Source: UBA6197 sp047638075 (GTDB lineage Bacteria; Pseudomonadota; Alphaproteobacteria; Rhodobacterales; Rhodobacteraceae). Taken from it: DNA of 23,055 bases. Below the pieces are notes generated by a model, which did no database searches, had not been told where the DNA came from, and saw only the letters and a list, made by a program, of their open reading frames with translations. Every line of letters starts with the position of its first letter. The first letter of the stretch is position 1. A program made the translations under genes and the position numbers. Shown piece by piece: positions 1 through 8,564 of the stretch. The stretch is from positions 1-23,055 of the forward strand of contig NZ_JBLJBV010000091.1 in assembly GCF_047638075.1 (NCBI RefSeq). Reading direction: 5' to 3'.

Positions 1-718
1 TTTCAAGCGCCGCCACCCAGGTCACCCCGGCAATCGAGATTTCATCGGTGCCATCGGCCCCATGCACCAGCCACGCCCGGTCAGACCCAAGCGCGGCCAG
101 CACCTCAGCCATCGGGCGGATCCAGGCGCGCGAAAAGGTGCCGGTCAACTGACGCTTGACGCCAGCGGGGTTGGTCAGCGGGCCCAGCAGGTTAAAGAGG
201 GTGCGGGTGCCCAACTCAGCCCGCGTCGGCATCACATGGCGGATCGCGGGGTGGTGCATCGGCGCCATCATGAAGGCGATCCCCGCGTCGCGTAACGCGC
301 GTTCGGCCACGTCAACGCCCTGCATCACGTTCAGCCCCAGCGCGGTCAGCGCATCCGCCGCGCCCGATTTCGAGGACAGATTCCGGTTGCCGTGTTTGGC
401 CACGACCACACCCGCCCCCGCAACCACAAAGGCGGTCGCGGTCGAGATGTTCAGCGTGCCTTTGCCGTCACCACCGGTGCCGACAATGTCCATCGCGCCT
501 TCGGGTGCGCGCACGGCGTGACATTTGGCGCGCATAACGCGGGCGGCTGCGGCAATTTCATCCACGGTTTCGCCGCGTACCCGCAGCGCCATCAACAGCC
601 CGCCCATCTGGCTGGGGGTTGCCGCACCCTCAAACAGGGCGTCAAAGGCGGCTTCGGCCTCGGGGGTGGTCAGCGGGCGTTCTGCGGCGATGCCGATCAG
701 GGGGCGGATATCGCTCAT
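1..718 (-). CDS. trpD: Anthranilate phosphoribosyltransferase TrpD (partial, C-terminus outside window)
   Basis: TrpD transfers phosphoribose from PRPP to anthranilate, the second step of tryptophan synthesis in the cytosol. Reading leftward from an ATG at 718, the first 239 residues are in the window. They include the family glycine loop GTGGDGKGTLNIST (about residues 80-93) and the motif KHGNRNLSSKSGAAD (about 108-122), which contact PRPP and anthranilate. The remaining roughly 100 residues of a typical 340-residue TrpD lie beyond position 1. Its start codon overlaps the trpG stop by four bases (ATGA), so the two genes are almost certainly translationally coupled. trpC would be expected next, outside the window. 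No frame break is visible. Confidence 0.95.
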   Translation of the reverse strand, partial: MSDIRPLIGIAAERPLTTPEAEAAFDALFEGAATPSQMGGLLMALRVRGETVDEIAAAARVMRAKCHAVRAPEGAMDIVGTGGDGKGTLNISTATAFVVAGAGVVVAKHGNRNLSSKSGAADALTALGLNVMQGVDVAERALRDAGIAFMMAPMHHPAIRHVMPTRAELGTRTLFNLLGPLTNPAGVKRQLTGTFSRAWIRPMAEVLAALGSDRAWLVHGADGTDEISIAGVTWVAALE

Positions 719-1308
719 GCGGGGGCCTTTGCGGTGATCCCGGCCAGCGTCAGGAAGTTGCGGATAAGCTGATGCCCATGTTCCGAGGCAATCGATTCGG
801 GGTGGAACTGCACCCCTTCGATGGGCCGGTCGCGGTGACGCAGGCCCATGATTGTGCCATCGGCCAGATCTGCGGTTACTTCCAGACAGTCGGGCAGGGT
901 TTCACGCTCGACGATCAGGCTGTGATAGCGGGTGGCCAGAAACGGGCTGGGCAGGCCCGCAAAAACGCCTTTACCCTGATGGTTGATCTGACCCATCTTG
1001 CCGTGAACGATTTCCGGCGCGCGGATGATGCGCCCGCCAAAAGCCTCGCCAATGGCCTGATGGCCCAAGCAAACCCCCAGTAGCGGCAGACTTGCCTCGG
1101 CGGCGGCCAGCGTCAACGGCAGGCAGATACCCGCCTGTGCTGGAGCGCAGGGGCCCGGAGACAGCACAATTGCCTGCGCGCCCAAACCCATAGCCTCTTG
1201 CACATTCAGCGAGTCATTGCGCCGAACCACGACTTCGGCCCCCAGTTCGCCAAAATAATGCACCAGATTATAGGTGAAACTGTCGTAATTATCTATCAGC
1301 AGAAGCAT
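715..1308 (-). CDS. trpG: Anthranilate synthase component II (glutamine amidotransferase) TrpG
   Basis: TrpG is the glutaminase subunit that supplies ammonia to TrpE for making anthranilate from chorismate. The 197-residue protein has the class I amidotransferase layout: N-terminal LLLIDNYDSFTYNL, the oxyanion loop SPGPCAP (50-56), the nucleophile Cys80 in LLGVCLGHQAIGE, and His169/Glu171 in GVQFHPES, so the catalytic triad is complete. Its length is normal for stand-alone TrpG. It overlaps trpD by four bases. Its partner trpE is about 2 kb away, separated by the oppositely oriented deacetylase-like gene. I recall the order trpE-yibQ-trpGDC from Rhodobacter sphaeroides, which fits this layout. 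Confidence 0.96.
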   Translation of the reverse strand: MLLLIDNYDSFTYNLVHYFGELGAEVVVRRNDSLNVQEAMGLGAQAIVLSPGPCAPAQAGICLPLTLAAAEASLPLLGVCLGHQAIGEAFGGRIIRAPEIVHGKMGQINHQGKGVFAGLPSPFLATRYHSLIVERETLPDCLEVTADLADGTIMGLRHRDRPIEGVQFHPESIASEHGHQLIRNFLTLAGITAKAPA

Positions 1309-1458
1309 CTGTCCGCATTTCCCGTGATCTGCCGGATTCAGGGGGTGAACCGGGCTTTTCGTCGGGCTATAGATGGGCAGAGCCGCGCGCCGGGGTCAAG
1401 GGCGAAGGGCAGTATTTACCCGGCCATCGGTACGGGCAGAGCAGATTTGGGGGCGTGT

Positions 1459-3231
1459 ATGGGGCGGGGCATAATCTCGGGGTTGGGGGTTGGGGGGCTG
1501 ATCTCGGCCTTTGTGTTGGCGTTGGTGTCGCTGATGACAGTGCCGCCGGTGCCGCCGCAGACCGTTTTGCCGCAGGTCCTGCCGCAAGACATACCCGCGC
1601 CCCTGCCGCAACCCGACCCGACACCAGAGGTGTTACCCGATATGACGCCGGTGGCGGGGCCGGTTGCAAAAACCACCCCCACGCCCACCCCCACGCCGGG
1701 CGTGACACCCGGTATCATAGAGGTGCCCGCCGGGTCAGAGTTTGCCCGTGCCGCAGATGATGCCGCCCCCGCGCGCCCGGCGGCGGACGAGGCCGCGCCA
1801 CAGACCACCATAGCGCCAGACGCGCCGGCCTCTGATACCGAGCCTGCGCCCGCCTTGGCCGACACCGCCCCCCCCGCACGGCCGCAACCCGTGGCCCCCG
1901 GGCCGGTCTTGCCACTGATGCCCAATTCGGTGCCCGCCACAGTGCCCGATCTGCCCGGTGCCGAAGCGCCCGTGCCCGTTCCGCCCCCCGGCGAGGTCGA
2001 TACGCCAGTGCTGGCCCCGGTTGAGGCGGCAGAAGGCGGCACAGAGCCCGGCGGCATGCCGGCGCGGGCTGAACCCGGCGCCAGCAATGCGACAGCCGCA
2101 TTGGCCCCGAGCCTGCCACCTTTGGGGATGATGTCGCCCGAATTGGGCGACGGCGACCTGCCAGCCCCCGTTCCGGCCGAGGGGCAAATGCCCGCGCCGG
2201 ACCGGATCATCCCCGATGCTGCCCCCCCGAAAGCCGGGCTAAGCATCCCCGACATGCCCGAAATTGAGGCACCTGAAATGGAGACGGCAACAACCGATCG
2301 ACCCGATGGCGACGCCTTCGAGGTTGATATCACCGGGCCGGGGGCCGCCGAATCCGATGCGGATGCACCGCCAGCAGCAGGGGCGGTAGATCCTGACTTG
2401 CCGCCCGTATTTTCAACCCAAGAGCCTGCGCGCCCCTTTGGGGCCGCTGGCGCCCGGCCGGGCTTTGTCAATGCGCCGGGGGTCAGGGTCAATCGCCTGC
2501 CCAACCTTGACAGCCCAACCGCTGTTCCCATGACGGCACCCGTCGCCCCGGCCGCGGCGATCGAGGCGTTCGCGCAACCCTTTTCCGCGGCTATCGATGC
2601 GCCGCTATTGGCGATTGTTCTAATCGATCCAGGCACCGCAGCGGGGGGATTGGACCGCAATACGTTGAAAGCCATCAGTTTTCCGGTGACCATTGCGTTG
2701 GATCCGATGCGGCCGGATGCCGCCTTGGCTGCGGCTGATTTTCGTGCCGCGGGGTTTGAGGTGGCGATCCTGGCCACGGATATGCCAAACGGCGCGGCGC
2801 CGCAGGATGTGGAAGTTTCTGTCGAGGCGTGGCGCGCTGAAATCCCCGAAGCGGTGGCGGTGGTCGAGCCTGAAAGCGGGCTGTTTCAGCAAAGCCGGAT
2901 GTTTGCCGAGCAACTGGTAGGGATATTGAAGCGCGAAGGGTTGGGGTTGTTGGCGCAGAGCGGCGGATTGAACCCCGGCTGGCAACAGGCGCAAAAGGCC
3001 GGTTTGCCGCGGGCAAAGGTCTGGCGGGTGCTGGACGCCGGGCGGGAAATGGCCCCGGCGATCAAACACCGTCTGGACCGCGCGCGGTTCGAGGCGGCGC
3101 GCGGGCAATCGGTGGTAGTGATGCTGCATGGTTGGCCCGAGTCGGTTGCGGGCCTGCTGAGCTGGCAGGCTGAAAACGCCGAGGGCGTGGTGCTGGCACC
3201 GGTTTCGGCGGTAGCTTTACGCGCCGAATAG
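1459..3231 (+). CDS. yibQ: Membrane-anchored divergent polysaccharide deacetylase (YibQ/DUF610-like), catalytically degenerate
   Basis: The ATG at 1459 is preferred because the longer frame from 1198 runs antisense through the start of trpG and lacks protein-like sequence. From 1459 the 590-residue product starts with a short basic end and one hydrophobic segment (about residues 5-26), giving an inner-membrane anchor with a periplasmic body. Residues about 30-375 are a low-complexity Pro/Ala/Glu/Asp linker. Residues about 380-590 match the divergent polysaccharide deacetylase family, beginning LLAIVLIDPGTAAGG. The family's usual paired aspartates (IDD) are reduced to one (Asp390, IDPG), and the usual HxPM segment reads ATDMP, so metal-dependent deacetylation is doubtful. 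Family membership is recognised from the fold pattern; the actual role is unknown. It is divergent from trpG and convergent with trpE. Confidence 0.82.
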   Translation: MGRGIISGLGVGGLISAFVLALVSLMTVPPVPPQTVLPQVLPQDIPAPLPQPDPTPEVLPDMTPVAGPVAKTTPTPTPTPGVTPGIIEVPAGSEFARAADDAAPARPAADEAAPQTTIAPDAPASDTEPAPALADTAPPARPQPVAPGPVLPLMPNSVPATVPDLPGAEAPVPVPPPGEVDTPVLAPVEAAEGGTEPGGMPARAEPGASNATAALAPSLPPLGMMSPELGDGDLPAPVPAEGQMPAPDRIIPDAAPPKAGLSIPDMPEIEAPEMETATTDRPDGDAFEVDITGPGAAESDADAPPAAGAVDPDLPPVFSTQEPARPFGAAGARPGFVNAPGVRVNRLPNLDSPTAVPMTAPVAPAAAIEAFAQPFSAAIDAPLLAIVLIDPGTAAGGLDRNTLKAISFPVTIALDPMRPDAALAAADFRAAGFEVAILATDMPNGAAPQDVEVSVEAWRAEIPEAVAVVEPESGLFQQSRMFAEQLVGILKREGLGLLAQSGGLNPGWQQAQKAGLPRAKVWRVLDAGREMAPAIKHRLDRARFEAARGQSVVVMLHGWPESVAGLLSWQAENAEGVVLAPVSAVALRAE

Positions 3232-3247
3232 GATGTCGTTTGAGTGG

Positions 3248-3284
3248 CCGGGGGCGCTGCCCCCGGGCCCCCGGAGTATTTAGG
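3248..3284 (+). repeat. GC-rich palindromic intergenic element and probable hairpin after the yibQ-like gene
   Basis: A perfect 8-bp stem CCGGGGGC / GCCCCCGG (3248-3255 and 3259-3266) with loop GCT is followed by a second C/G block and then GGAGTATTT. It lies 17 bases after the yibQ-like stop. I recall near-identical blocks ending in CCCCCGGAGTATTT at many intergenic sites in Rhodobacterales, so this is probably one copy of a dispersed element that may also stop transcription. Only one copy is seen in this window. Confidence 0.5.
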
Positions 3285-3286
3285 CC

Positions 3287-3306
3287 AAAAAAAAGCCGAG
3301 GCTTTC
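3287..3306 (-). terminator. Intrinsic terminator of trpE
   Basis: On the minus strand, 23 bases past the trpE stop, a hairpin AAAGC-CTCG-GCTTT (plus-strand 3292-3305, with a possible G-T pair at the base) runs into an uninterrupted T tract (plus-strand A run 3287-3294). This is the usual form of a Rho-independent terminator and marks the end of the aminotransferase-ppiD-trpE operon. Confidence 0.6.
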
Positions 3307-3328
3307 AGCGGTAGGCGGGGCGGGGCGG

Positions 3329-4840
3329 TCAGCCGTTGCGGCGCGCAGTGAACAGGCCCGCATCCTCTGCCGCCTTGCGTAGGGCGCGAGATTTGTTGAC
3401 GGTTTCCTGAAACTCGGATTCGGGGTCGCTGTCATAGACCACGCCGCCGCCGGCCTGGATGTAGAGTTTTTCATCTTTCACGACGGCGGTGCGCAGGGCG
3501 ATGCACATATCCATTTCGCCATTGGCGGCAAAATAGCCGACGCCGCCGCCGTAGATGCCCCGTTTTTCGGGTTCCAGCTCGTCTATGATCTGCATGGCGC
3601 GGACCTTGGGGGCGCCTGAAACCGTGCCTGCGGGCAGGCCTGCGAGAAGTGCAGAGATTGCATCCTCGCCTTGGGCGAGTTCACCCACCACGTTCGAGAC
3701 GATGTGCATGACGTGGGAATAGCGTTCGATGATGAATTTTTCGGTCGGGCGGACGGTGCCGATTTTGGCAACCCGACCCACATCGTTACGGCCCAGATCC
3801 AATAGCATCAGGTGTTCGGCCAGCTCTTTCTTGTCGGACAGAAGATCGGCTTCGAGCGCGCGGTCCTCGGCCGGGGTGGCGCCGCGTATGCGGGTGCCGG
3901 CGATCGGGCGGATGGTCACTTCGTTATCGCGTAGCCGCACGAGAATTTCAGGACTGGCGCCGACAATCTGAAAGCCGCCGAAGTTGAGAAAGAACAGGAA
4001 GGGCGAGGGGTTCGTGCGGCGCAGGCTACGATAAAGCGCAAAGGGCGGCAGCGGGAAATCCTGGGTCCAGCGTTGACTGGGGACGACCTGAAAGATGTCG
4101 CCTGCGCGGATATAATCCTTGGCTTTTTCGACGGCGGCCTTGTAGCCTTCGTGGGTGAAGTTCGACACCATCGGGCCGACGGGTGCGGCTTCGCCCAGAT
4201 CGCGGGCGGCGGCGGTGGGTTGGCGGTCAAGATCACGCAGCGCGTCCATCACGCGTTCAGCCGCCTGTGCATAGGCGGCGCGCGCCGACAGCCCGTTGCT
4301 GGCCCAGGCGGGGGCGCAAAGCGTGACCTCGCCCTTCACACCATCCAGAACCGCGACCACCGAGGGGCGCATCAGCATCGCATCGGGCACCCCCAGCGGG
4401 TCGGGGTTGACGTCGGGCAGGTGTTCGACCAGCCGGATCATGTCATACCCGAGGTAGCCAAAGAGCCCCGCCGAGATTGCCGGCAGCCCATCGGGCAGCT
4501 CAATCCGGCTTTCAGCGATCAGCGCGCGCAGGCTGTCAAACGGGTGGCCGGGCAGGGCGGTGAAGGCATCGTCAAAACGGGCCTGACGATTGATCTGTGC
4601 CGCCGTGCCCCGGCACTGCCAGATCACATCGGGTTTCATGCCCACAACCGAATAGCGGCCCCGCACCTCGCCGCCGGTCACGCTTTCCAGCATGAACGAG
4701 TTTTTGGCGGCATCGGCCAGTTTCAGCATCAGCGATACGGGCGTATCGAGATCGGCCGCCAGCCGGGCATAGACCAATTGGTTCTTGCCCTCGGCCCAGC
4801 CGGCCTCGAACACCTCGAATGAGGGGGAAAGGGCTACCAC
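3329..4840 (-). CDS. trpE: Anthranilate synthase component I TrpE
   Basis: TrpE converts chorismate to anthranilate using ammonia from TrpG, the committed step of tryptophan synthesis. The 503-residue protein is of full length. It carries the N-terminal regulatory segment with LESVTGG (51-57), where tryptophan feedback binding maps in the family, and the chorismate-binding half: PIAGTRIRG (312-320), HLMLLDLGRNDVG (343-355), GTVSGAPK (405-412) and IYGGGVGY (429-436). The start is GTG, supported by an ideal GGAGG six bases upstream. That site lies in the 13-base gap after the isomerase gene, so trpE is probably co-transcribed with it. An intrinsic terminator follows the stop. Confidence 0.96.
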   Translation of the reverse strand: MVALSPSFEVFEAGWAEGKNQLVYARLAADLDTPVSLMLKLADAAKNSFMLESVTGGEVRGRYSVVGMKPDVIWQCRGTAAQINRQARFDDAFTALPGHPFDSLRALIAESRIELPDGLPAISAGLFGYLGYDMIRLVEHLPDVNPDPLGVPDAMLMRPSVVAVLDGVKGEVTLCAPAWASNGLSARAAYAQAAERVMDALRDLDRQPTAAARDLGEAAPVGPMVSNFTHEGYKAAVEKAKDYIRAGDIFQVVPSQRWTQDFPLPPFALYRSLRRTNPSPFLFFLNFGGFQIVGASPEILVRLRDNEVTIRPIAGTRIRGATPAEDRALEADLLSDKKELAEHLMLLDLGRNDVGRVAKIGTVRPTEKFIIERYSHVMHIVSNVVGELAQGEDAISALLAGLPAGTVSGAPKVRAMQIIDELEPEKRGIYGGGVGYFAANGEMDMCIALRTAVVKDEKLYIQAGGGVVYDSDPESEFQETVNKSRALRKAAEDAGLFTARRNG

Positions 4841-4846
4841 GGGCGG

Positions 4847-4851
4847 CCTCC
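4847..4851 (-). promoter_or_regulatory. Ribosome binding site fixing the GTG start of trpE
   Basis: On the minus strand the sequence reads GGAGG, six bases before GTG at 4840 and only three bases after the preceding stop codon (TGA at 4856-4854). No better start lies nearby, so this site decides the trpE start. Confidence 0.75.
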
Positions 4852-4853
4852 GG

Positions 4854-6704
4854 TCATTGTAGCTGCGCCTGAACAGCGTTGATTGCGGCGGTGTTGAGGG
4901 TCACGCCCGCCTCGATCTCGGCGGCGCGGGCGTAAAGTTCATAAAGGTCCTGTGAGATCGACTGCGACAGTTGCCGCTCAACCGCATCATGCACGGCCAG
5001 AACGTCAGGCTCGATCGGGTTGGCGGGGTGGATCGCATCCAGCGACACCACCATGACCTGATCGTCGGCATCGACGACGGCCGCCTTGCCCGGCTCAAGG
5101 GTGAAGGCAACCTGCGACAGATCGCTTGGGGCGTCCTCGATAAAACCACCGCGCGGAAGTTTGCCAACCGCGGTGGTCAGCAAGCCCTGGGAGGACAAGG
5201 TTGCACCGTCGTTGATACGGGCGACCATTTCCGCGGCCTTTGCGAGCAGCATTTGATGGGTTTGAGCCGTTTTCCAAGCGTCTGCAACGCGGTCCTTGAC
5301 CTCGTCATAAGGGATCAGTTCGGGGGCCTTGATGGCATCCAGACGCAGCGCGAATACGCCGCCATCATCCAGGCTGGCCAGGGTCGGGAAATCATCCTGG
5401 GTGACGGTGGCGGCGGCGGCGCGGAACGCCTCATAGGCGGCGATTCCGTCCTGGCTATTGGCGGTAAAGGCGATATGACCCAGTTCCATCGGGGTTTCCT
5501 TTGCCATGTCTTCCAGCGTGGCACCGCCTGCGAGCAGGTCGTCAAATCCGGTCGACTGGTCAACGATCATCCGGCGCGCCTGATCAAGGGCCGCTTCGGA
5601 TGACAACTCTTCGCGGGCGTCCTCGAAGGTGACTTCCTGCGCCTCAAGAATGGCGTTCATCGCGTAAAGTGCGGGGCCAAGGTCGCTGTCCACCGGGCCA
5701 ACGACGCCGGGTTCTTCCAGCGCAAACACCGCCTCGCCGGCGGCGCCCAGCGACGCTTTGGTGGCTTCGCCCTTGTCGATATCGGCCAGAGTCAGGCCGC
5801 GTTCGGCGGCCAGATCGGCAAAGCTGGCCTCGCCTGCGTCAAGGCGCGCCTTTGCCGCTGCGGCCTCTTCGGTGGTTGGATAGACCAGTTCCTCCACCAG
5901 TCGCCGCTCGGGGGTCACAAATTCCGACAGGCGCGCCTCGTAGGCGGCATGCAGGGCGTCCTCGTCCAGTTGCACCTTGTCCAGCAGCATTTCGGGTGAC
6001 AGCCACGCATAGGAAATTTCACGCGTCTCTGGGCGGGTGAATTCGTCAGCATGGTCGGTGTGAAAGGCGCGCAGCGCGGCGTCATCGGGGGTTGGCAGGG
6101 GGGCAGTCAGATCGGTGGTGGTGATTTCGGCGTAGCTGATCGCCCGGGTTTCCGTCAGGTAGGCGGTAAAGCGGTTGACCATGGGCGCCGGCGCCGGAAC
6201 ACCGCCCGCGATGGCGCCCTGCACGATCATTCGGGCAGATTCGGCGCGCAGCTTTGCCTCGTATTCGGCCTCTGTCAGGCCCTGTTGGCGCAGGGCGAGT
6301 TTGTAGGTTTCGCGGTCGAACTTACCGTCAAGTCCGGCAAAGGCCTTGGTCTCCAGGATCTGATGGCGCACTTCGCCGTCGCCCACCGAAATGCCCATCT
6401 TGCGGGCCTGTTCATCGAGGGCCGCGGCGGCAAACAACCGGGCCTGCACGGTCTGGTCAATCCCGAAGGTGCGCGCCTCGGTCATGCCGATGCGCTGGCC
6501 CAACTGTGCGGAGGCTGCGTTCAGCTCAGACCGCAGCGCGCGGGCATAATCATTCACGTCAATCTCGGTTTCGCCCACGCTGCCGATGCTGCGCACCGAC
6601 CCCGAGAAGTTGGAGACGCCAAAGCCACCAAGCCCCAGGATCAACAATCCCATCAAGATCCAGACGATGGTATTCTTACCTTGGCTTCGAAGGCTGCTGG
6701 ACAT
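4854..6704 (-). CDS. ppiD: Membrane-anchored PpiD/SurA-like peptidylprolyl isomerase
   Basis: This is probably a periplasmic folding helper held in the inner membrane by one N-terminal helix. The 616-residue product starts with a short polar end, then a transmembrane segment at about residues 13-31. A SurA-N/PpiD-type chaperone region follows (about 35-190, including FDRETYKLALRQQGLTEAEY), then a parvulin-like region (about 268-358) with ASFADLAAERG, and a second half of similar helix-rich character. The length fits PpiD. A strong GGGAGGGGG sits just before the ATG. The parvulin domain is divergent, so chaperone activity is more certain than isomerase activity. It is the middle gene of the aminotransferase-ppiD-trpE run, an order I recall from other Rhodobacterales. 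Confidence 0.88.
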   Translation of the reverse strand: MSSSLRSQGKNTIVWILMGLLILGLGGFGVSNFSGSVRSIGSVGETEIDVNDYARALRSELNAASAQLGQRIGMTEARTFGIDQTVQARLFAAAALDEQARKMGISVGDGEVRHQILETKAFAGLDGKFDRETYKLALRQQGLTEAEYEAKLRAESARMIVQGAIAGGVPAPAPMVNRFTAYLTETRAISYAEITTTDLTAPLPTPDDAALRAFHTDHADEFTRPETREISYAWLSPEMLLDKVQLDEDALHAAYEARLSEFVTPERRLVEELVYPTTEEAAAAKARLDAGEASFADLAAERGLTLADIDKGEATKASLGAAGEAVFALEEPGVVGPVDSDLGPALYAMNAILEAQEVTFEDAREELSSEAALDQARRMIVDQSTGFDDLLAGGATLEDMAKETPMELGHIAFTANSQDGIAAYEAFRAAAATVTQDDFPTLASLDDGGVFALRLDAIKAPELIPYDEVKDRVADAWKTAQTHQMLLAKAAEMVARINDGATLSSQGLLTTAVGKLPRGGFIEDAPSDLSQVAFTLEPGKAAVVDADDQVMVVSLDAIHPANPIEPDVLAVHDAVERQLSQSISQDLYELYARAAEIEAGVTLNTAAINAVQAQLQ

Positions 6705-6771
6705 GGGTTTTCCCCCTCCCGAAAGGCGTTGTTTTGGGGGTTCTAGGCGGTTAGCGGGGCACCCGCAAGGC

Positions 6772-7968
6772 TCAGAACGTCAGTGCGCGCAGGCGGCCCA
6801 TCAAGAGGGCGATGCCTGCGGTATCAATATTGGCAAAAGCAATGCGTAACTGGCGCTGTCCGGCGGGGTCGGTTACGGGCATGAACATGGTACCGGGCAG
6901 CAGCAAAACGCCCGCCTCGCGCACCAGATTTTGCGCGAACTGCGGCGCGGGCAGGGGGCTTGGGTGTTCGACATAGGCGAAATAGGCGCCGCAGCCCAGG
7001 GTTTTCCAACCGGGCAGGGTGACCAGACCGGCGGATATTGCCGCGCGGCGCGCCAAGATCTCGATCCGTTCCGCCGCGACCCACGCAGACAGATTGCGCA
7101 TCCCCCAAAGCGCGCCGATCTGGCCCAGCTGACCGGGGCAAATGGCGACGGTATCCAGAAACTTTTCAACCTCGGCCAGCCGGGCAGTGCTGGCAACGAT
7201 CGCGCCCACGCGGTGCCCGGTCAGGCGGTAGGCCTTGGAAAAGGAATAAAGATGCACGAACCCCGGATCAGTGCCACCCCCCGCCCAGTCAGGATCGGTG
7301 AACAGGGTGTGCGGCGCGCCGGTGCGGGCGTCAAAGTCGCGGTAGGTCTCATCAATGACCAGCACAAGCCCGCGCGCGCGGGCCAGATCGCGAAACGCGC
7401 GGATTGTCTCGGCGGGGTATTCCGCGCCGCCGGGGTTGTTGGGGCTGACCAGCACAATCGCCTTGGTACGCGGGCCGATCAGCGCCGCGGCCGCCTGCGG
7501 ATCCGGGATCAGCCCGGCGCCTGTTGGCAACGAAACCGCCTTGACCCCTTGCATATCAAGCCACATTTTATGGTTGAAATACCAAGGGGTTGGAATGATA
7601 ACCTCATCCCCCGCCCCGGCCAAAGTGACCATTACCGCGCAAAATGCCTGATTGCAGCCTTGGGTTATGGCCACCTGATTTTCGGCAATCTGGCCGCCAT
7701 AGGCCCGCGACCATTGCGCCGCCACCTCGGCGCGCAATGCCGCCATCCCCAGCACCGGGCCATAGAGATGCGCCGCCGGGTCGTTCAGCGCCGCCTCGGC
7801 AATCGCGCGGCGCAGCCCTTCGGGGGGTGGGTCCAGGGGGGCCGCCTGACTGACGTTGATCAAGGGCCGATCTGGCGGAAAGGTAACGCCACCCAGCCAG
7901 CGCCGCGCCTCCATCACCGGGGGGACAGATGTCCCGGCTATGGCGGGATTGAGCGGGGCTATACGCAT
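6772..7968 (-). CDS. PLP-dependent class I/II aminotransferase
   Basis: This is a fold-type I aminotransferase of 398 residues. Visible landmarks are SPNNPGG (175-181, substrate/PLP-contacting Asn), the PLP-ring Asp206 and Tyr209 in VIDETYRDF, the Schiff-base Lys245 in SFSKAYRLTGHRVG, and the carboxylate-binding Arg375 in RQLRIAFAN. All core residues are present, so it should be active. The substrate cannot be read from sequence; the family includes aspartate, aromatic and alanine/branched-chain enzymes. It lies 67 bases upstream of the isomerase gene and trpE, so an amino-acid biosynthetic role is reasonable but inferred. It probably has its own promoter, because a terminator separates it from gpt. 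Confidence 0.9.
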   Translation of the reverse strand: MRIAPLNPAIAGTSVPPVMEARRWLGGVTFPPDRPLINVSQAAPLDPPPEGLRRAIAEAALNDPAAHLYGPVLGMAALRAEVAAQWSRAYGGQIAENQVAITQGCNQAFCAVMVTLAGAGDEVIIPTPWYFNHKMWLDMQGVKAVSLPTGAGLIPDPQAAAALIGPRTKAIVLVSPNNPGGAEYPAETIRAFRDLARARGLVLVIDETYRDFDARTGAPHTLFTDPDWAGGGTDPGFVHLYSFSKAYRLTGHRVGAIVASTARLAEVEKFLDTVAICPGQLGQIGALWGMRNLSAWVAAERIEILARRAAISAGLVTLPGWKTLGCGAYFAYVEHPSPLPAPQFAQNLVREAGVLLLPGTMFMPVTDPAGQRQLRIAFANIDTAGIALLMGRLRALTF

Positions 7969-8032
7969 TCCGGGCCTCTTTTGTGCAGCTTCATTCAGGT
8001 GCGAGGGCGCCCGGAATGGGGAAAGCCGTTGT

Positions 8033-8058
8033 AAAAAATATGCCGCTGCGGCGTATTT
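8033..8058 (-). terminator. Intrinsic terminator of the fabI-gpt operon
   Basis: Directly at the gpt stop, the minus strand forms AAATACGCCG-CAG-CGGCATATTT (10 bp with one wobble pair, plus-strand 8036-8058), followed by further Ts. This separates the fabI-gpt unit from the aminotransferase operon. Confidence 0.65.
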
Positions 8059-8561
8059 CAGTCAATGCCGCGGTAAGGCTGGACATATTGCAGCGCCATA
8101 TCCCAGGGAAAGAAAATCCAGGTGTCCTGACTGACCTCGGTGACATAGGTCTGCACCAGGGGCTTGCCCTTGGGTTTTGCATAGACGGTGGCAAAATGCG
8201 CCTTTGGGTAAAGGCTTCGGACCAGTTCCAGCGTCTTGCCGGTATCGACCAGATCATCGACGATCAAGATGCCGGTGCCATCGCCCATCAGATCGGCTTG
8301 CGGCGCCTTTGTCACGGTTGCCTCGCGCTGGTCCTGATGGCTATAGCTTTTCACGCTGATCGTATCGACCACGCGGATATCGAGTTCGCGCGACACGATC
8401 ATCGCCGGAACCAACCCGCCGCGGGTGATGCCCACCACCGCGCGCCAGCCGCCGTCAGCCGGCCCCTTGCCGTCCAGCCGCCAGGCCAGCGCCCGCGCAT
8501 CGCGGTGCAACTGGTCCCAAGAGACGTGAAAGCCCTTTTCGTGCGGCAGCCGGTCGGTCAT
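8058..8561 (-). CDS. gpt: Xanthine (xanthine-guanine) phosphoribosyltransferase Gpt
   Basis: Gpt salvages xanthine and guanine by attaching them to PRPP, giving XMP and GMP. The 167-residue protein matches the usual bacterial size. It has the type I phosphoribosyltransferase PRPP loop ILIVDDLVDTGKT (98-110), the early loop GITRGGLVPA (44-53), and the C-terminal FPWD base-binding motif. It begins three bases after the fabI stop, so the two genes are very likely one transcript, and a hairpin terminator lies right at its stop codon. Confidence 0.95.
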   Translation of the reverse strand: MTDRLPHEKGFHVSWDQLHRDARALAWRLDGKGPADGGWRAVVGITRGGLVPAMIVSRELDIRVVDTISVKSYSHQDQREATVTKAPQADLMGDGTGILIVDDLVDTGKTLELVRSLYPKAHFATVYAKPKGKPLVQTYVTEVSQDTWIFFPWDMALQYVQPYRGID

Positions 8562-8564
8562 CGC

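Noticed and set aside
1198..1458. An 87-residue longer N-terminus for the deacetylase-like protein
   Set aside because: It would run antisense through the first codons of trpG and lacks a membrane anchor at the start; the anchor begins right after ATG 1459.
1416..2777. A 453-codon minus-strand frame opposite the deacetylase-like gene
   Set aside because: It is an antisense shadow of the Pro/Ala-rich linker; low-complexity GC-rich coding leaves the opposite strand open by chance. No motif and no ribosome site.
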